Part shown: positions 1 to 64,000 of the stretch, in pieces
How the letters are laid out: each line of letters starts with the position of its first letter
How positions within the stretch are numbered: position 1 is the first letter of the stretch
NCBI GenBank assembly: GCA_024362935.1
Contig: JANCRA010000009.1
Span: 12,790,001-12,854,000 of the forward strand
Reading direction: 5' to 3'
DNA from: Setophaga petechia
Taxonomy: Eukaryota; Chordata; Aves; Passeriformes; Parulidae
DNA length: 64,000 nt
Made by a program: the position numbers and the translations under genes
The notes under the pieces: generated by a model
Told to the model about the DNA's origin: nothing
Databases searched by the model: none
The model's input: only the letters and a program-made list of their open reading frames with translations

Positions 1-64000
<64,000 letters not shown>

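Overview
The window comes from a bird genome, most likely a songbird (passerine). It is one AT-rich stretch of a single large split gene. Evidence for a bird: four CR1 LINE fragments (the dominant avian retrotransposon) and a tRNA-headed SINE with a CR1-like tail at 53261-53380 that resembles the passerine TguSINE1 family. There are no bacterial-style gene blocks. Apart from the exons below, the open frames are short and look like chance or repeat frames.

The gene is FRY (furry homolog, a microtubule-binding scaffold and NDR-kinase cofactor), transcribed on the minus strand across the whole window. I could place 30 coding exons, from 62686-62785 (most upstream seen) down to 909-1019 (most downstream seen). 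Joined, they give 4,825 nt: one base finishing a codon plus 1,608 intact codons, with no stop and with matching phase at every junction. That is a little over half of a protein of about 3,000 residues in vertebrates. The N-terminal half lies beyond the right edge; the last roughly 150-160 residues, stop codon and 3'UTR lie beyond the left edge. The paralogue FRYL was considered and set aside because the paralogue-specific stretches read as FRY.

Layout, right to left: 62.8-55.3 kb, exons of the helical-repeat middle region; 55.3-41.6 kb, the linker with serine-rich and acidic stretches and more helical repeats; 40.7-38.3 kb, a long 602-bp exon with a serine-rich, probably disordered first half; 36.7-29.3 kb, helical C-terminal (MOR2-PAG1_C-like) exons ending in a Ser/Thr-rich tail; 28.4-15.9 kb, acidic and phospho-acceptor-rich exons; 11.7-0.9 kb, exons leading to the leucine-rich C-terminus.

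The most interesting signals are a candidate 9-nt in-frame microexon (24978-24986, Glu-Leu-Gln) with the hallmarks of SRRM4-type neural microexons, a non-canonical GC splice donor after the 62686-62785 exon, a weakly defined intron (52993-55320) at a place where FRYL carries extra residues, and several unexplained small repeats and palindromes in introns. I found no wholly new system in the window.
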